In this document: positions 1 to 8,652 of the stretch, piece by piece
How the letters are laid out: every line of letters begins with the position of its first letter
Position numbering within the stretch: the stretch's first letter is position 1
Assembly: GCF_003591005.1 (NCBI RefSeq)
Contig: NZ_QYYD01000023.1
Location: 23,057 to 87,056, forward strand
Direction of reading: 5' to 3'
Length of the DNA: 64,000 bases
DNA from: Rhodopseudomonas palustris
GTDB lineage: Bacteria; Pseudomonadota; Alphaproteobacteria; Rhizobiales; Xanthobacteraceae
Translations under genes and position numbers: made by a program
The notes under the pieces: model-generated
Told to the model about the DNA's origin: nothing
Seen by the model: the letters and a program-made list of their open reading frames with translations, nothing else
Database searches by the model: none

Positions 1-255
1 GCGCCCGTCGCGCACTGCGGCATCGACCAGCTCCGGCGACGGCTCGCCGCGCACCATGACCCGCTCGCAGCTCAGCCCGCGCTCGGCCAGCTTGGCCAGC
101 AGCGGCGCGGCATAAGGCGCAGCGTCGAACGACTGCGCGCCGGTGACCAGCAGCACGCGGTGGCCATACCGCGCGGCGAGGTCGGGCAGCTTGGCGATCG
201 CGCCGGCGCCGAACTGGATGCGCGGCAGGCGGGCGATCGAAAACGGAGAGATCAT
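1..255 (-). CDS. Iron-type alcohol dehydrogenase, N-terminal part (cut by window edge)
   Basis: The 85 codons read from the ATG at 255 to the window edge give a protein starting MISPFSIARLPRIQFGAGAI, followed by a strand-turn pattern with VLLVTGAQSF. This is the N-terminal dinucleotide-binding region of the group III (iron-containing) alcohol dehydrogenase / maleylacetate reductase family, which use NAD(P)H to interconvert alcohols and carbonyls. The metal-binding histidines lie in the missing part, so the substrate cannot be judged. It follows the ABC transporter genes on the same strand after an 80-base gap and could be the last gene of that operon. The family call is fairly secure; the function is open. 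Confidence 0.7.
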   Translation of the reverse strand, partial: MISPFSIARLPRIQFGAGAIAKLPDLAARYGHRVLLVTGAQSFDAAPYAAPLLAKLAERGLSCERVMVRGEPSPELVDAAVRDGR

Positions 256-335
256 CAGGCGCTCGGATTAGGTCCGCGCGTCAACCGCGCGGCGTTCAAA
301 CCGACGCGACGCTAGCAGGTTCGGCGGTCCGGGCG

Positions 336-1037
336 CTACGGCGCGAGGAATTGCAGCAGCCGCGGATCGTTGCGGACTTCCTCGGCGGTGCCGGTGAGCG
401 CGACGCGGCCGCGGTCGAGCACATAAGCGCGGTCGGCGACGCGCAGCGCCAGATCGAGATGCTGTTCGACGATGATGACAGCGATGTCCTTGGCGAGCGC
501 CACCAGCCGGTCGGTGATCTCCTCGATCACGCCGATCCACACCCCCTCGGTCGGCTCGTCGAGCAGCAGCACGCTCGGCTCGGACAGCAATGCGCGGCCG
601 ATCGCCAGCATCTTGCGCTCGCCGCCCGACAGCGTGCCGGCGGCCTGATCGAGCCGCTGGCCGAGCTTGGGAAACATCTCAAGTACGCGGTCGACAGCGC
701 CGCTGTCTTTATTCGTCAGCGCGCCGACTGCCAGGTTGTCGCGGATCGACAGCCGCGCGAACACCGGATGGTCCTGCGGCACATAACCGAATCCGGCGCG
801 GATGCGCTGCTCGGTCGGCAGCTTGGTGACGTCGCGCGCATCGAGCGTGACCTGGCCACGCTTGACCGGCAGCTCGCCCATGATCGCCTTCATCAGCGTC
901 GTCTTGCCGGCGCCGTTGCGGCCCAGAATGGCGACGCCGCCGCGCCAAGGCGCCGACATCGACACGCCGAACAGCACCTGACTGCGGCCGTAGCCGGCAT
1001 CGAGATCGCTCACATTGAGATATGCATCCTCAGGCAC
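336..1037 (-). CDS. ABC transporter ATP-binding protein, LivF/UrtE type
   Basis: A 233-residue ATPase that would energise import through the two permeases encoded upstream. It has a Walker A motif (GRNGAGKTT, about residues 39-47), the ABC signature LSGGERKM, and a Walker B with LLLDEPTEG. The TEG after Walker B and the following VIEEI segment are typical of the UrtE/LivF branch. Its start overlaps the end of the LivG-like gene by 8 bases, so translation is probably coupled. Amide or urea-like substrates are inferred from the amidase and the UrtA/AmiC-type binding protein in the same operon; a branched-chain amino acid role is less likely here. Confidence 0.9.
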   Translation of the reverse strand: MPEDAYLNVSDLDAGYGRSQVLFGVSMSAPWRGGVAILGRNGAGKTTLMKAIMGELPVKRGQVTLDARDVTKLPTEQRIRAGFGYVPQDHPVFARLSIRDNLAVGALTNKDSGAVDRVLEMFPKLGQRLDQAAGTLSGGERKMLAIGRALLSEPSVLLLDEPTEGVWIGVIEEITDRLVALAKDIAVIIVEQHLDLALRVADRAYVLDRGRVALTGTAEEVRNDPRLLQFLAP

Positions 1038-1764
1038 GGCGCAGATAAACCTCTTGAACCTTGGGGCTCGCCTGGATCTGCTCGATAGAGCCGGTGTCGA
1101 GCACCGCCCCTTGATCCAGCACGGTGAGGCGATCGCAGATGTCGCGGATGAAATCGAGATCGTGCTCGACGATGACCAGCGAGCAGCGCGCCTTGATCGG
1201 CTGCAGCAATTCGCCGGTAACGCGGCGTTCCTCGAGGCTCATGCCGCCGGTCGGCTCGTCGAGCAGCAGCAGCTTCGGCTCGGGCGCCAGAGCCATCGCG
1301 ATCTCCAGCCATTGCTGCTGGCCGTGCGACAGCGCCGCGGCCGGCTCGCCGGCGCGGTCGACCAGCCGGAACTGCTCCAGCATCGCCATGACCTTGTCGT
1401 GCAGCAGGCCGCGGGTGCGCGAGAACATCAGCTTGGACAGCGCGGTCTGGCCCTGCAGCGCCAGCAGCACGTTGTCGTACAGCGTCAGCGCCGGCAGCAC
1501 GCTGGTGATCTGGAATTTCAGGCTCATGCCGGCGCGGGCGCGCTCGGCCGGCGACGCCGCGGTGATGTCGGTGCCGTCGAAGCTGACGCGGCCCTCGGTC
1601 GGCACCTCGGCGCCGGCGATGCACTTCATCATCGTGCTCTTGCCGGAGCCGTTCGGGCCGATCAGCCCGTGAAACTCGTTCGGTTGCACGACCAGCTCGG
1701 CGCCGTTCAGCGCGGTGAGCTTGCCGAAGATCTTCTTCAGGCCGCGCGCCTCAAGCAGGGCCAT
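1030..1764 (-). CDS. ABC transporter ATP-binding protein, LivG/UrtD type
   Basis: A 244-residue cytoplasmic ATPase, the partner of the following LivF/UrtE-type subunit. It carries Walker A GPNGSGKST (about residues 37-45), signature LSHGQQQWLEIAMAL and Walker B LLLDEPTGG. The signature SHGQ instead of SGGQ is common in the LivG/UrtD branch. The EHDLDFIRDICDR segment is the usual H-loop region. It overlaps the permease gene by 14 bases at its start and the next ATPase gene by 8 bases at its end, which points to one tightly coupled operon. Confidence 0.9.
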   Translation of the reverse strand: MALLEARGLKKIFGKLTALNGAELVVQPNEFHGLIGPNGSGKSTMMKCIAGAEVPTEGRVSFDGTDITAASPAERARAGMSLKFQITSVLPALTLYDNVLLALQGQTALSKLMFSRTRGLLHDKVMAMLEQFRLVDRAGEPAAALSHGQQQWLEIAMALAPEPKLLLLDEPTGGMSLEERRVTGELLQPIKARCSLVIVEHDLDFIRDICDRLTVLDQGAVLDTGSIEQIQASPKVQEVYLRRA

Positions 1765-2800
1765 GGCCGCGCTCCTTGTTGGTCGGCGGGCGGCCGAAGC
1801 TGCCGATGCGCTCGCGCTCGGTGAGGATCAGGCTGATCAGCCCGGCCGGCCGAAACAGGATCACCGCCAGCATCAGACAGCCGAGGATGATCGGCCAGAT
1901 GTCCTGATACGAGTTGGACAGCCAGAATGACACCAGCTCGATCACCACGGTGCCGATGACTGCCCCGATCAGCGTGCCGGAGCCGCCGAACAACACGTAC
2001 AGCACGACCTGGGTGGACATCACCACGCCCAGCATGTTGGGCCAGACGAAACCTTCGTGGAATGCGTAGAGACTGCCGGCGAGGCCGGCGATGGCGCCGC
2101 CGAGCGAGAAGATGATCGCCTTGATGTGCTGAACCTTGTAGCCGAAGAACGCGATGCGCTGCTCGTTCTCGCGCAGGCCCGCCAGCGCCAGGCCGAATTG
2201 CGAGCGCACCAGGAAGCGGCAACCGAGATAGACCAGCAGCAGGATCGCCAGCACGAAGTAATAGAAGACCGGCCCCTCGGTGAGATCATAGCCGGCGATC
2301 TGCATCGGCGGGATCGACGGAATGCCGTTTTGGCCGCCGAGATAATACCAGCCGCGCGCCAGCCGGTCGAACGCATAGGAGCCGGTCAGCGTGCCGAGCG
2401 AGACGAAGATGACGCTCGATGGATTACGGCCGAGCAGCAGGAAGCCGCCGATCAAGAGCGCGATCGCGAAGCCGATCAGCACGCCGGCCGGAATCACCAG
2501 CAGCATCGACGAGACGTCGAGATCGCGCGCCAGCAGCGCCACGCCGTAGCCGGCCGAGCCGAAGAACACCGCCTGGCCGAAGCTCATGATGCCGGAATAG
2601 CCCCACACCAGATCGAACGACAGCGCGAACAGGCACAGGATCAGCACCCGCGTGCCGAACACCGTGAGATAATCCTGCAACACCAGCGGCAGCAGCAGCC
2701 CGATCACCAGCAGCGTCAGCTCGATGATCGGCAGCACGGCCCAACGACGCTTGGCACGGGTCGTGGCGATGGTGTCGAGTGTCGATGAAGTTTCAGTCAT
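1751..2800 (-). CDS. ABC transporter permease, LivM/UrtC type
   Basis: An integral inner-membrane permease of about 349 residues. Starting at the ATG at 2800 gives MTETSSTLDTIATTRAKRRW followed directly by the first hydrophobic segment. An in-frame extension back to 2902 would add a hydrophilic, histidine-rich leader that is unlikely to be real. The LivM fold shows as many apolar segments, the WGYSGIMSFGQAVFFG motif near residue 75, and a conserved GGxGTLIGAVIG loop near the C-terminus. With the LivH-type permease at 4176-5033 it would form the membrane channel of the amide/urea-type importer. Confidence 0.88.
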   Translation of the reverse strand: MTETSSTLDTIATTRAKRRWAVLPIIELTLLVIGLLLPLVLQDYLTVFGTRVLILCLFALSFDLVWGYSGIMSFGQAVFFGSAGYGVALLARDLDVSSMLLVIPAGVLIGFAIALLIGGFLLLGRNPSSVIFVSLGTLTGSYAFDRLARGWYYLGGQNGIPSIPPMQIAGYDLTEGPVFYYFVLAILLLVYLGCRFLVRSQFGLALAGLRENEQRIAFFGYKVQHIKAIIFSLGGAIAGLAGSLYAFHEGFVWPNMLGVVMSTQVVLYVLFGGSGTLIGAVIGTVVIELVSFWLSNSYQDIWPIILGCLMLAVILFRPAGLISLILTERERIGSFGRPPTNKERGHGPA

Positions 2801-2902
2801 CGATCCGCCGATTCTCGGATGGGGGAACAGCGCGCGAGATTGCGCGACCGAATGAAGGTGCAGAAGGTGCCGCGAATTGATCAGGGCACCGCCTCTCGTC
2901 AC

Positions 2903-2928
2903 GTCGTCCCCGCGAAGGCGGGGACGAC
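2903..2928. repeat. Palindromic repeat (perfect 11-bp stem, 4-base loop)
   Basis: GTCGTCCCCGC and GCGGGGACGAC are perfect inverted arms around GAAG. It sits in the 147-base gap between the binding-protein gene and the LivM-like gene, inside the operon. There is no T-tract, so a simple intrinsic terminator is unlikely. An intergenic REP-like element that damps or stabilises the operon mRNA is more plausible. Similar CCCCGCGAAGGCGGGG palindromes are common in Rhodopseudomonas and Bradyrhizobium genomes. Confidence 0.8.
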
Positions 2929-2947
2929 TCGTCGTAAACGCAGTGCA

Positions 2948-4171
2948 TCAGCATTCCTTCGGGTCGACCAGACCCTTGCTGCGCTCGACGATCTCGTAGC
3001 TGCCGTTCTTGGCGACCGCCGTGTACATGTTCATCTTGCAGTGGCGCTTGCCGGGGACCATTTCGGCGGGGCCGCCGGGCCCTTCGGCGATCTTGGCGTG
3101 ATCGAGCGCTGCGGCGACGCCGTCGCGATCGACCTTGCCGGCCTCCTTGACGGCGGCCTCCCACAGCTTCAGCGCCCGATACGTGCCGGTGGCGGCGCTG
3201 CCGGCGGCGAACAGGAAGTTGCCCGGGAACGCCTTTTCATACTCGCCCTGCAGCTTGGCGCTGAACGGATCGTCCTTGGTGAGCGCCTTGAAGTAATCGA
3301 GGCAGCTCGCCAGCCCTTCGATTTCGGCCGGCTGGTTGATGGCCAGCGTGTTCTCGTCGTAATACACGCAGGCGAGCCGGCCGCCGTTCTTGAGGAAGCC
3401 CGCTTCATAGAGCTGCTTGAAGAACGGACCGACGCCCGGCGGGATCACGGTGTTGAACACCACGTCGACCTTGTTGGAGATGATGCGGTTGACGGTCGAC
3501 GAGAAGTCGACCTGGTCGAGCGGATAGTATTCTTCGAACACCACCTCGCCGCCATTGGCCTCGATCACCTTGCGGGCATAGGCGTTGAGCGTGTGCGGCC
3601 AGACGTAGTTGGCGCTCGGCAGCGCGAACTTCTTGCCGCCATTCTTGATCAGCCACGGAATGAACTCGTCGCACTGCTGCGCCGGGGTCGGGCCGGTGCA
3701 AAACAGGTTGGGGGTGCATTCCTTGCCTTCGTAGAGCTGCGGATAGATGTACAGCGTCTTGCCGCGCGACACGATGACGTCCTTGATGGCGTTGCGCATC
3801 GACGAGGTGATGCCGCCGATCACCAGATCGACCTTGTCGCGCTGGATCAGCTTGCGGACGTTGCCGACCGCTACCGCCTCGTTCGATGCGGTGTCCTCGA
3901 TGAACAGCTCGATCGGCCGGCCGAGCAGGCCGCCGGCATCGTTGATCTGCTTGATGACCATCTTGGCGACGTTGGCGTCGGCGTTGCCGGCGTAGCCCAT
4001 TGGACCGGTCAGGTCGGTGCCGACGCCGACCTTGATCGGACCGGCTGCGGCGTTCGCCCAGCCGGCCGGCACCACCCAGCTGCCGACGCCGGTGGCGATC
4101 GCGGTGCCGGCGAAGGCGAAGTTGGAGAGGAAGCGGCGGCGGTTGAGCTGGAAGTCGGAGTCGCTGGACAT
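2948..4171 (-). CDS. Periplasmic amide/urea-type substrate-binding protein (UrtA/AmiC family), Tat-exported
   Basis: A 407-residue binding protein of the type I periplasmic fold. The N-terminus has a twin-arginine signal (NRRRFLSN at residues 10-17, then a hydrophobic stretch ending near ANAAAG). The mature part starts with IKVGVGTDLTGPMGYAG, typical of Liv/Urt binding proteins. YIYPQLYEGKECTPN and SANYVWPHTLN resemble the pocket segments of UrtA and of the amide sensor AmiC. It lies between the two permease genes of the importer and downstream of an amidase, so a short-chain amide or urea-like ligand is the best guess. Confidence 0.88.
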   Translation of the reverse strand: MSSDSDFQLNRRRFLSNFAFAGTAIATGVGSWVVPAGWANAAAGPIKVGVGTDLTGPMGYAGNADANVAKMVIKQINDAGGLLGRPIELFIEDTASNEAVAVGNVRKLIQRDKVDLVIGGITSSMRNAIKDVIVSRGKTLYIYPQLYEGKECTPNLFCTGPTPAQQCDEFIPWLIKNGGKKFALPSANYVWPHTLNAYARKVIEANGGEVVFEEYYPLDQVDFSSTVNRIISNKVDVVFNTVIPPGVGPFFKQLYEAGFLKNGGRLACVYYDENTLAINQPAEIEGLASCLDYFKALTKDDPFSAKLQGEYEKAFPGNFLFAAGSAATGTYRALKLWEAAVKEAGKVDRDGVAAALDHAKIAEGPGGPAEMVPGKRHCKMNMYTAVAKNGSYEIVERSKGLVDPKEC

Positions 4172-4175
4172 CAGG

Positions 4176-5033
4176 CTAGATCCCTTTTCCCGAAACGAGG
4201 CCCTGCGGCCGGAACTTGATGAAGACGATGGCGAGCACGAAGACGAGCACGTCGGCGACCACCGGCTGAATCACCCAGGGCAGCGCCGCCGACAGCGTGC
4301 CGATGACGCCGGCGCCGGCGACCGGGCCGGCGAACGAGCCGATGCCGCCGACCATCACGGCGACGAAGCCCTGGATCAGGAAGCGCAGGCCGAGATCGGC
4401 GAACAGCGAGAACACCGGCACGATCAGCGCCCCGGCGAGGCCGGCGAGCGCCGCACCGAACGCGAAGGTGGCGCCGTAGATGGCGTTGGTGGAGATGCCC
4501 GAGGCGCGCGCCAGCGCCGGGTTCTCCAGCGAGGCGCGCACGCGCAGGCCGAACGAGGTGCGCGACAGCAGCAGATAGCTGCCGACCATCACCAGCGCGG
4601 TGACCACGATGATCACCAGTCGCCAGGTTGAGAAATGCATCGAGCCGAACGCGATCGAGCCGCCGATCGGCTCGGGTACCGAAATATAAAGGCCTCCGAT
4701 CAGGCCGCGGACGATCTCGCGGATGATCAGGCCGAGCGCGTAGGTGCCGAGCATGGCGACGATCGGCGCGGCGTAGAACCGCCGCACCACCAATCGTTCG
4801 AGCACGAAGCCAAGCGCACCGACCACGAACGGCGCCGCCACCATGCCGGTCCAGACCGGCAGGCCGGCGGTGTAGGCCAGATAGGTAACGTAGGCGCCGA
4901 GCAGCACGAACTCGCCCTGCGCGAAGTTGAAGATCCCCATCATGCTGGCGATGATTCCGAGCCCCAGCACCACCAGCACCACGATGGCGCCGAAGCTCAG
5001 AATTTCGAACAGGGCAACGATCAGATTTTCCAT
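4176..5033 (-). CDS. ABC transporter permease, LivH/UrtB type
   Basis: A 285-residue inner-membrane permease with about eight apolar segments. It shows the LivH hallmarks: FNFAQGEFVLLGAYVTYL near residue 38, the cytoplasmic coupling loop with the RASLENPALARASGIST region, and the C-terminal FIKFRPQGL. It ends 4 bases before the binding-protein gene and follows the amidase gene by 79 bases on the same strand. It should pair with the LivM-like permease to form the translocation pore. Confidence 0.9.
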   Translation of the reverse strand: MENLIVALFEILSFGAIVVLVVLGLGIIASMMGIFNFAQGEFVLLGAYVTYLAYTAGLPVWTGMVAAPFVVGALGFVLERLVVRRFYAAPIVAMLGTYALGLIIREIVRGLIGGLYISVPEPIGGSIAFGSMHFSTWRLVIIVVTALVMVGSYLLLSRTSFGLRVRASLENPALARASGISTNAIYGATFAFGAALAGLAGALIVPVFSLFADLGLRFLIQGFVAVMVGGIGSFAGPVAGAGVIGTLSAALPWVIQPVVADVLVFVLAIVFIKFRPQGLVSGKGI

Positions 5034-5112
5034 TCGACCTTACCGGATGGAGCAGCAAGTCCTTGGCGAGACGGTCCGGACACCCGCAACTGAAGGGTCC
5101 GGACCATCGCCG

Positions 5113-6627
5113 TCACATCTTCTTCCAATCGCCCGACTGCTCGAAAGCATGCGCCGCGCGGTAGATCGTCGGTTCGTCGAAATGCTTGCCGACAAGCATC
5201 AGCCCGACCGGCAGGCCGTCGACCATGCCGCAGGGGATCGACATCGCCGGGTGATGGGTGATGTCGAACGGCGCGGTGTTGCTGATCATTTCGAAGGCGC
5301 GGCCGACGACTTCCTCGCGGCTGGCGCCCGGAGCAGGCAGCGGCGTCGCCTTCATCGGCGTTGTCGGCATCAGCAGCAGATCGCATTTCGCCAGCGCCGC
5401 ATCGTAGGCCGCGGTGATGCGGCGGGAGATGTTGACAGCCTTGCCGTAGTAGCGCGGTCCGAATGTGTTGTTGATATAGGTCCCGAGCATCAGGAACAGC
5501 TTGGTGGTCTCGGACAGCGAATCCGCCTGCTCTCGCCAGCCGCGATGCGCCTTCATCAGCGCCGTCGAATACAGATCCGCGCGGCTGAGACCATAGCCGT
5601 CCCCGAACATCATGGTCTGGGCGATGCCCTCAGCGCCAATCGGCGTCCATATCGCGCCCGCAAGGAGATGCGCCGGGATCGAAATTTCCTCGACTGTCGC
5701 ACCCAGGCTGGCGAGCCGCTTGGCGGCCTCGCGAACGCTTTCATTGACCGCGGTCTCGGCGCCGGCCTGCTCGAAGCCTTCCTTGACGATGCCGATCTTC
5801 ATGCCCTTGACGCCGCCGCCGAGCGCCTTGGTGTAGTCGTGGACGATCGGCGCGCGGATCCGCGGATCATAGCCGTCGTCGCCGGCCAGGACTTCGAGCA
5901 GCAAGGCGTTGTCCTCGACCGACGCGGTCATTGGACCGGTGTGATCGACAAACACTTCGATCGGCATGATGCCGGTGTAAGGCACCAGGCCCCAGGTCGG
6001 CTTCATGCCGTAGGTGCCGCTGAACGACGACGGCATGCGGATCGATCCGCCCTGGTCGCCGCCGATTGCCATGTCGGCTTCGCCGAGCGCAACCACCACG
6101 GCGCTGCCCGACGACGAGCCGCCGGCCGAATAGCCCATCTTGTGCGGATTGTGCACCGGGCCGTTGGAGCCGGTGTGGCTGCCGCCCGAGATACAGAAGT
6201 GTTCGCAATGCGTCTTGCCGAGGATCTCGCCGCCGGCATCGAGGATGCGGGTGACGATGGTGGCGTCGAAATCCGGCACGAAGCCTTCCAGCGTCGACGA
6301 CCCGTTCATCATCGGCACGCCGGCCAGCATGATGTTGTCTTTCAGCGCGACGGTCTTGCCCTTGAGTTTGCCGGAGGCCGCGCCCTTGACGCTCGACTTG
6401 CGATACCAGGCGTTGCGCGGGTTCTCCTCGGCGCCCGGCTGATAGCCCGGCGTGCGCGGGTACTTCACCAGCGGCACCTCGTCGGGAAGCATCGCCACGA
6501 CGTTGTAGGCGTCGACCGACGGCTGCATCAACGCGCGGAACGAGGCGACATCCTCATCGGTGAGAGCCAGGCCGCATTGTTCGGCGACATCGAGAAGCTG
6601 CATGGGGGTAGGAAGCGAGACTGCCAC
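5113..6627 (-). CDS. Amidase-signature-family amidase (enantioselective/nitrile-pathway type)
   Basis: It hydrolyses carboxamides to acids plus ammonia in the cytoplasm. I chose the GTG at 6627 because AGGAG lies 8 bases upstream; the product is then 504 residues. With that start the catalytic Lys (in VALKDN) is residue 96, the cis-Ser (in GGSSSGS) is 171 and the nucleophile Ser (in GGDQGGSIR) is 195. These are the same numbers I recall for the Rhodococcus enantioselective amidase, which supports both the start and the subfamily. Nitrile hydratase is often linked to such amidases but is not in this window. The AmiC-like gene is upstream and the importer downstream, so imported amides are the probable substrates. 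Confidence 0.93.
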   Translation of the reverse strand: MAVSLPTPMQLLDVAEQCGLALTDEDVASFRALMQPSVDAYNVVAMLPDEVPLVKYPRTPGYQPGAEENPRNAWYRKSSVKGAASGKLKGKTVALKDNIMLAGVPMMNGSSTLEGFVPDFDATIVTRILDAGGEILGKTHCEHFCISGGSHTGSNGPVHNPHKMGYSAGGSSSGSAVVVALGEADMAIGGDQGGSIRMPSSFSGTYGMKPTWGLVPYTGIMPIEVFVDHTGPMTASVEDNALLLEVLAGDDGYDPRIRAPIVHDYTKALGGGVKGMKIGIVKEGFEQAGAETAVNESVREAAKRLASLGATVEEISIPAHLLAGAIWTPIGAEGIAQTMMFGDGYGLSRADLYSTALMKAHRGWREQADSLSETTKLFLMLGTYINNTFGPRYYGKAVNISRRITAAYDAALAKCDLLLMPTTPMKATPLPAPGASREEVVGRAFEMISNTAPFDITHHPAMSIPCGMVDGLPVGLMLVGKHFDEPTIYRAAHAFEQSGDWKKM

Positions 6628-6720
6628 GACGTGATCTCCTGAGCATGGACCGGTCGACGACGCCGGCCCGGGGAGGACCGGCCGCGGCATGGTCGCCGCT
6701 GCGTCATGCAATTACTACAT

Positions 6721-6745
6721 ACGGAAATATTTTCGATTTCAAGTA
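6721..6745. promoter_or_regulatory. AT-rich palindromic element before the amidase gene
   Basis: In the 150-base gap between the AmiC-like gene and the amidase, GAAAT (6724-6728) and ATTTC (6736-6740) form an inverted repeat with a 7-base spacer. The neighbouring CTTGAAA seen on the minus strand also occurs in the divergent marR/amiC-like region at 8025-8055. The stretch is much richer in A and T than its surroundings. A MarR operator or an internal promoter for the amidase-transporter genes is the inference. Confidence 0.4.
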
Positions 6746-6777
6746 TAATCTTGCAATCGCGCATTCGTCGCCGCTGA

Positions 6778-7962
6778 TCACAGGCTGCGCAGCAGCCGGA
6801 AGTCGAGCCCATCGGCCTGCGCCAGATGGATGTTCATCCGCGCGCGGCCGTCGCGCAGCGTCACCGGGCCACGGGCACCGCGATAGACGATGTTCTTGGC
6901 GGCGGACAGCAGCGGCCCGCGCGCCAGCGTCTGTGCCTTGTGCGCGGCGGCTTCGAGAAAGCGCAGGCCTTCGTAGTTGGACTCGCCGACCGACCCGACC
7001 GGCGGCGCCGTCGGGCCGAACGCGCGGGCGTAAGAGGCGCGGAATTCGTCGTTCTCCAGCGTGTCCTCGCCGCTGAAATAGCCCGACGCGCAGAACAGAT
7101 TCTCGGTGGCGTCGGCGCCGATGCCGAGCAGCACCGTCTCGTCCATCGCGCCGGCGAGCCGCAGCACGTGGCCGGCCAGGCCGCATTCGGCGAAGGCTCG
7201 ATTGAAGGTGACGCTGTCGGTGCCGATCAGCGAGATCAGCACCACATCCGGCCGCGCGGCGCGGATCCGTTCGAGGTGACGCTCGTGGTTGTCCTCGCCG
7301 AGCGGCACGAACTCCTCGCCCACGACCTGGCCGCCGGCATCGTTGATGTAGCCCTTGACGGCGCGGTGCGACAGCCACGGCCAGACGTAGTCGCTGCCGA
7401 TCAGATACCAGCGCTGCGCCTTCTTGACCTGCGCCAGCCAGTCGATCGCCGGACGGCTGGTCCAGCGCGGCGTCTCGCCGATCGTCATCACGCCCGGCGA
7501 GCGTTCGCCGCCTTCATAGACCGGCGTGTAGACGTAGGGCACGCGGCTGCGGATGGCGTTGCGCAGCGCGACGCGGACCGCGCTGATATGCGAGCCCATC
7601 ACGATGTCGATGTCTTCGTCCGCGACAGCGCGGGCGACACGCTCGGTGACCTCCTCGATCGGACCGCCGGCGTCGTACATCACCAGTTCGATCTCGCGGC
7701 CGAGAATGCCGCCGCGCTTGTTGATCTCGGCAGCGGCCAGCAGCGAGGCATTGCAGCAGGCGGGGCCCCATAGCCCCGGCGCGCCCTGAAAGGTGACGAA
7801 ATTGCCGATCCGCAGTTTGTTGCGCGCGCGCCGTGCCGCCGCGCCCATGCCGTCGCCGGGGCCGTCCATCCATGCCGCATCAGCCAGCGACGACACTCGA
7901 TCAAGCAAGCCGAGTGGCGCAACGGCGGCGGCACCGTTGCCGAGATCCCCGATCGAGAGCAC
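6778..7962 (-). CDS. AmiC-like amide sensor / substrate-binding-fold protein without signal peptide
   Basis: A protein of 394 residues with the type I periplasmic-binding fold. The GTG at 7962 is preceded by AGGAGAG at good spacing. No signal peptide is evident from this start. TPVYEGGERSPG, GSDYVWPW and the DVVLISLIGTDS segment align by eye with Pseudomonas AmiC (TPYEGFEYSPN, GSDYIYP, ADVVFSTVVGTG). AmiC is a cytoplasmic amide sensor that controls the antiterminator AmiR. Here there is no amiR; a marR gene is divergent. It may sense amides for the operon it heads. A binding protein with a missed signal is the alternative. Confidence 0.78.
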   Translation of the reverse strand: MLSIGDLGNGAAAVAPLGLLDRVSSLADAAWMDGPGDGMGAAARRARNKLRIGNFVTFQGAPGLWGPACCNASLLAAAEINKRGGILGREIELVMYDAGGPIEEVTERVARAVADEDIDIVMGSHISAVRVALRNAIRSRVPYVYTPVYEGGERSPGVMTIGETPRWTSRPAIDWLAQVKKAQRWYLIGSDYVWPWLSHRAVKGYINDAGGQVVGEEFVPLGEDNHERHLERIRAARPDVVLISLIGTDSVTFNRAFAECGLAGHVLRLAGAMDETVLLGIGADATENLFCASGYFSGEDTLENDEFRASYARAFGPTAPPVGSVGESNYEGLRFLEAAAHKAQTLARGPLLSAAKNIVYRGARGPVTLRDGRARMNIHLAQADGLDFRLLRSL

Positions 7963-8024
7963 ACCCTCTCCTGAACTATTGGCGCCGACCTGCAGCGACA
8001 GCGCGGCCCGCACGCCTAGTGATG

Positions 8025-8055
8025 CTATTCGAAAATATTGAACTTTCAAGAATAG
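8025..8055. promoter_or_regulatory. Candidate MarR operator in the divergent marR/amiC-like region
   Basis: CTATTC (8025-8030) and GAATAG (8050-8055) are inverted arms, with inner GAAA (8031-8034) and TTTC (8044-8047). TTGAACTTTCAA (8039-8050) is itself an inverted repeat. The element is almost equidistant (about 63-66 bases) from the chosen starts of the AmiC-like gene and marR and is the most AT-rich stretch nearby. This suits autoregulation plus control of the amide operon by MarR. Confidence 0.5.
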
Positions 8056-8120
8056 ATGTGCATATAGATGCAGCAAGTGCAGCACGTGATTCATTCAATC
8101 CGAACGATAAAGTCCCAGCC

Positions 8121-8564
8121 GTGGCCAGATCGCCCAGCCGCAACCCGCCGATCACCGAACACCTCGCTTATCTGCTCGCGCAGGCCAACCGGGAGATCAA
8201 CCGGCAGCTCGAGGCACGGCTGCGCGACGAGGGCGTGCCGGTGGAACAGTGGCGCATCCTCAAGGTGCTGTCCGACGGCAAGGGCCACTCGATGGGCGAA
8301 CTCGCCGACGCGGTGCTGCTCGCTCACCCGACCCTGACCAAGATGATCGACCGCATGGTGTCCGACGCGCTGGTGTATCGCGCGCAGGATCCGGACGATC
8401 GCCGCAAGGTCCTGATGTACAGCTCCGAACGCGGCAAGGCGCTGACCCAGAGGCTCAACGCGCTGGCGCTGAGCCAGGAAGCCCACATCGCCGAAAGCTA
8501 CGGCGACAAGGCCACGGCGGAGCTGAAGCGCCTGCTCGAAAGCCTGATCGACGCGGCGACCTGA
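8121..8564 (+). CDS. MarR-family transcriptional regulator
   Basis: A winged-helix regulator of 147 residues when started at GTG 8121 (VARSPSRNPPITEHL). Longer in-frame starts exist, such as ATG 8022, but that one would place the palindromic operator inside the gene and lacks a ribosome site. The core shows WRILKVLSDGKGHSMGELADAVLLAHPTLTKMIDRMV, the recognition helix, and the wing DPDDRRKVLMYSSERG. It is transcribed away from the amide operon and is the natural candidate to repress it, with a carboxylate or amide as ligand by family precedent. Confidence 0.85.
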   Translation: MARSPSRNPPITEHLAYLLAQANREINRQLEARLRDEGVPVEQWRILKVLSDGKGHSMGELADAVLLAHPTLTKMIDRMVSDALVYRAQDPDDRRKVLMYSSERGKALTQRLNALALSQEAHIAESYGDKATAELKRLLESLIDAAT

Positions 8565-8652
8565 GCGGGCCTCGCCGCGCCGGCGCGAGCCTGCACGGCT
8601 GCTGGCGCGCCGCTTGTGTCGCGCGATCTCGCTCGGGCGATGCGCAACGACC

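Noticed and set aside
2819..4219. Plus-strand open frame of 466 codons opposite the binding-protein gene
   Set aside because: High-GC antisense shadow: composition is Asp/Arg/Ala/His-rich without domains, and the opposite strand encodes a clear binding protein.
4927..6642. Plus-strand open frame of 571 codons opposite the amidase
   Set aside because: Antisense of a gene with a full catalytic triad; no ribosome site or recognisable motif in the shadow frame.
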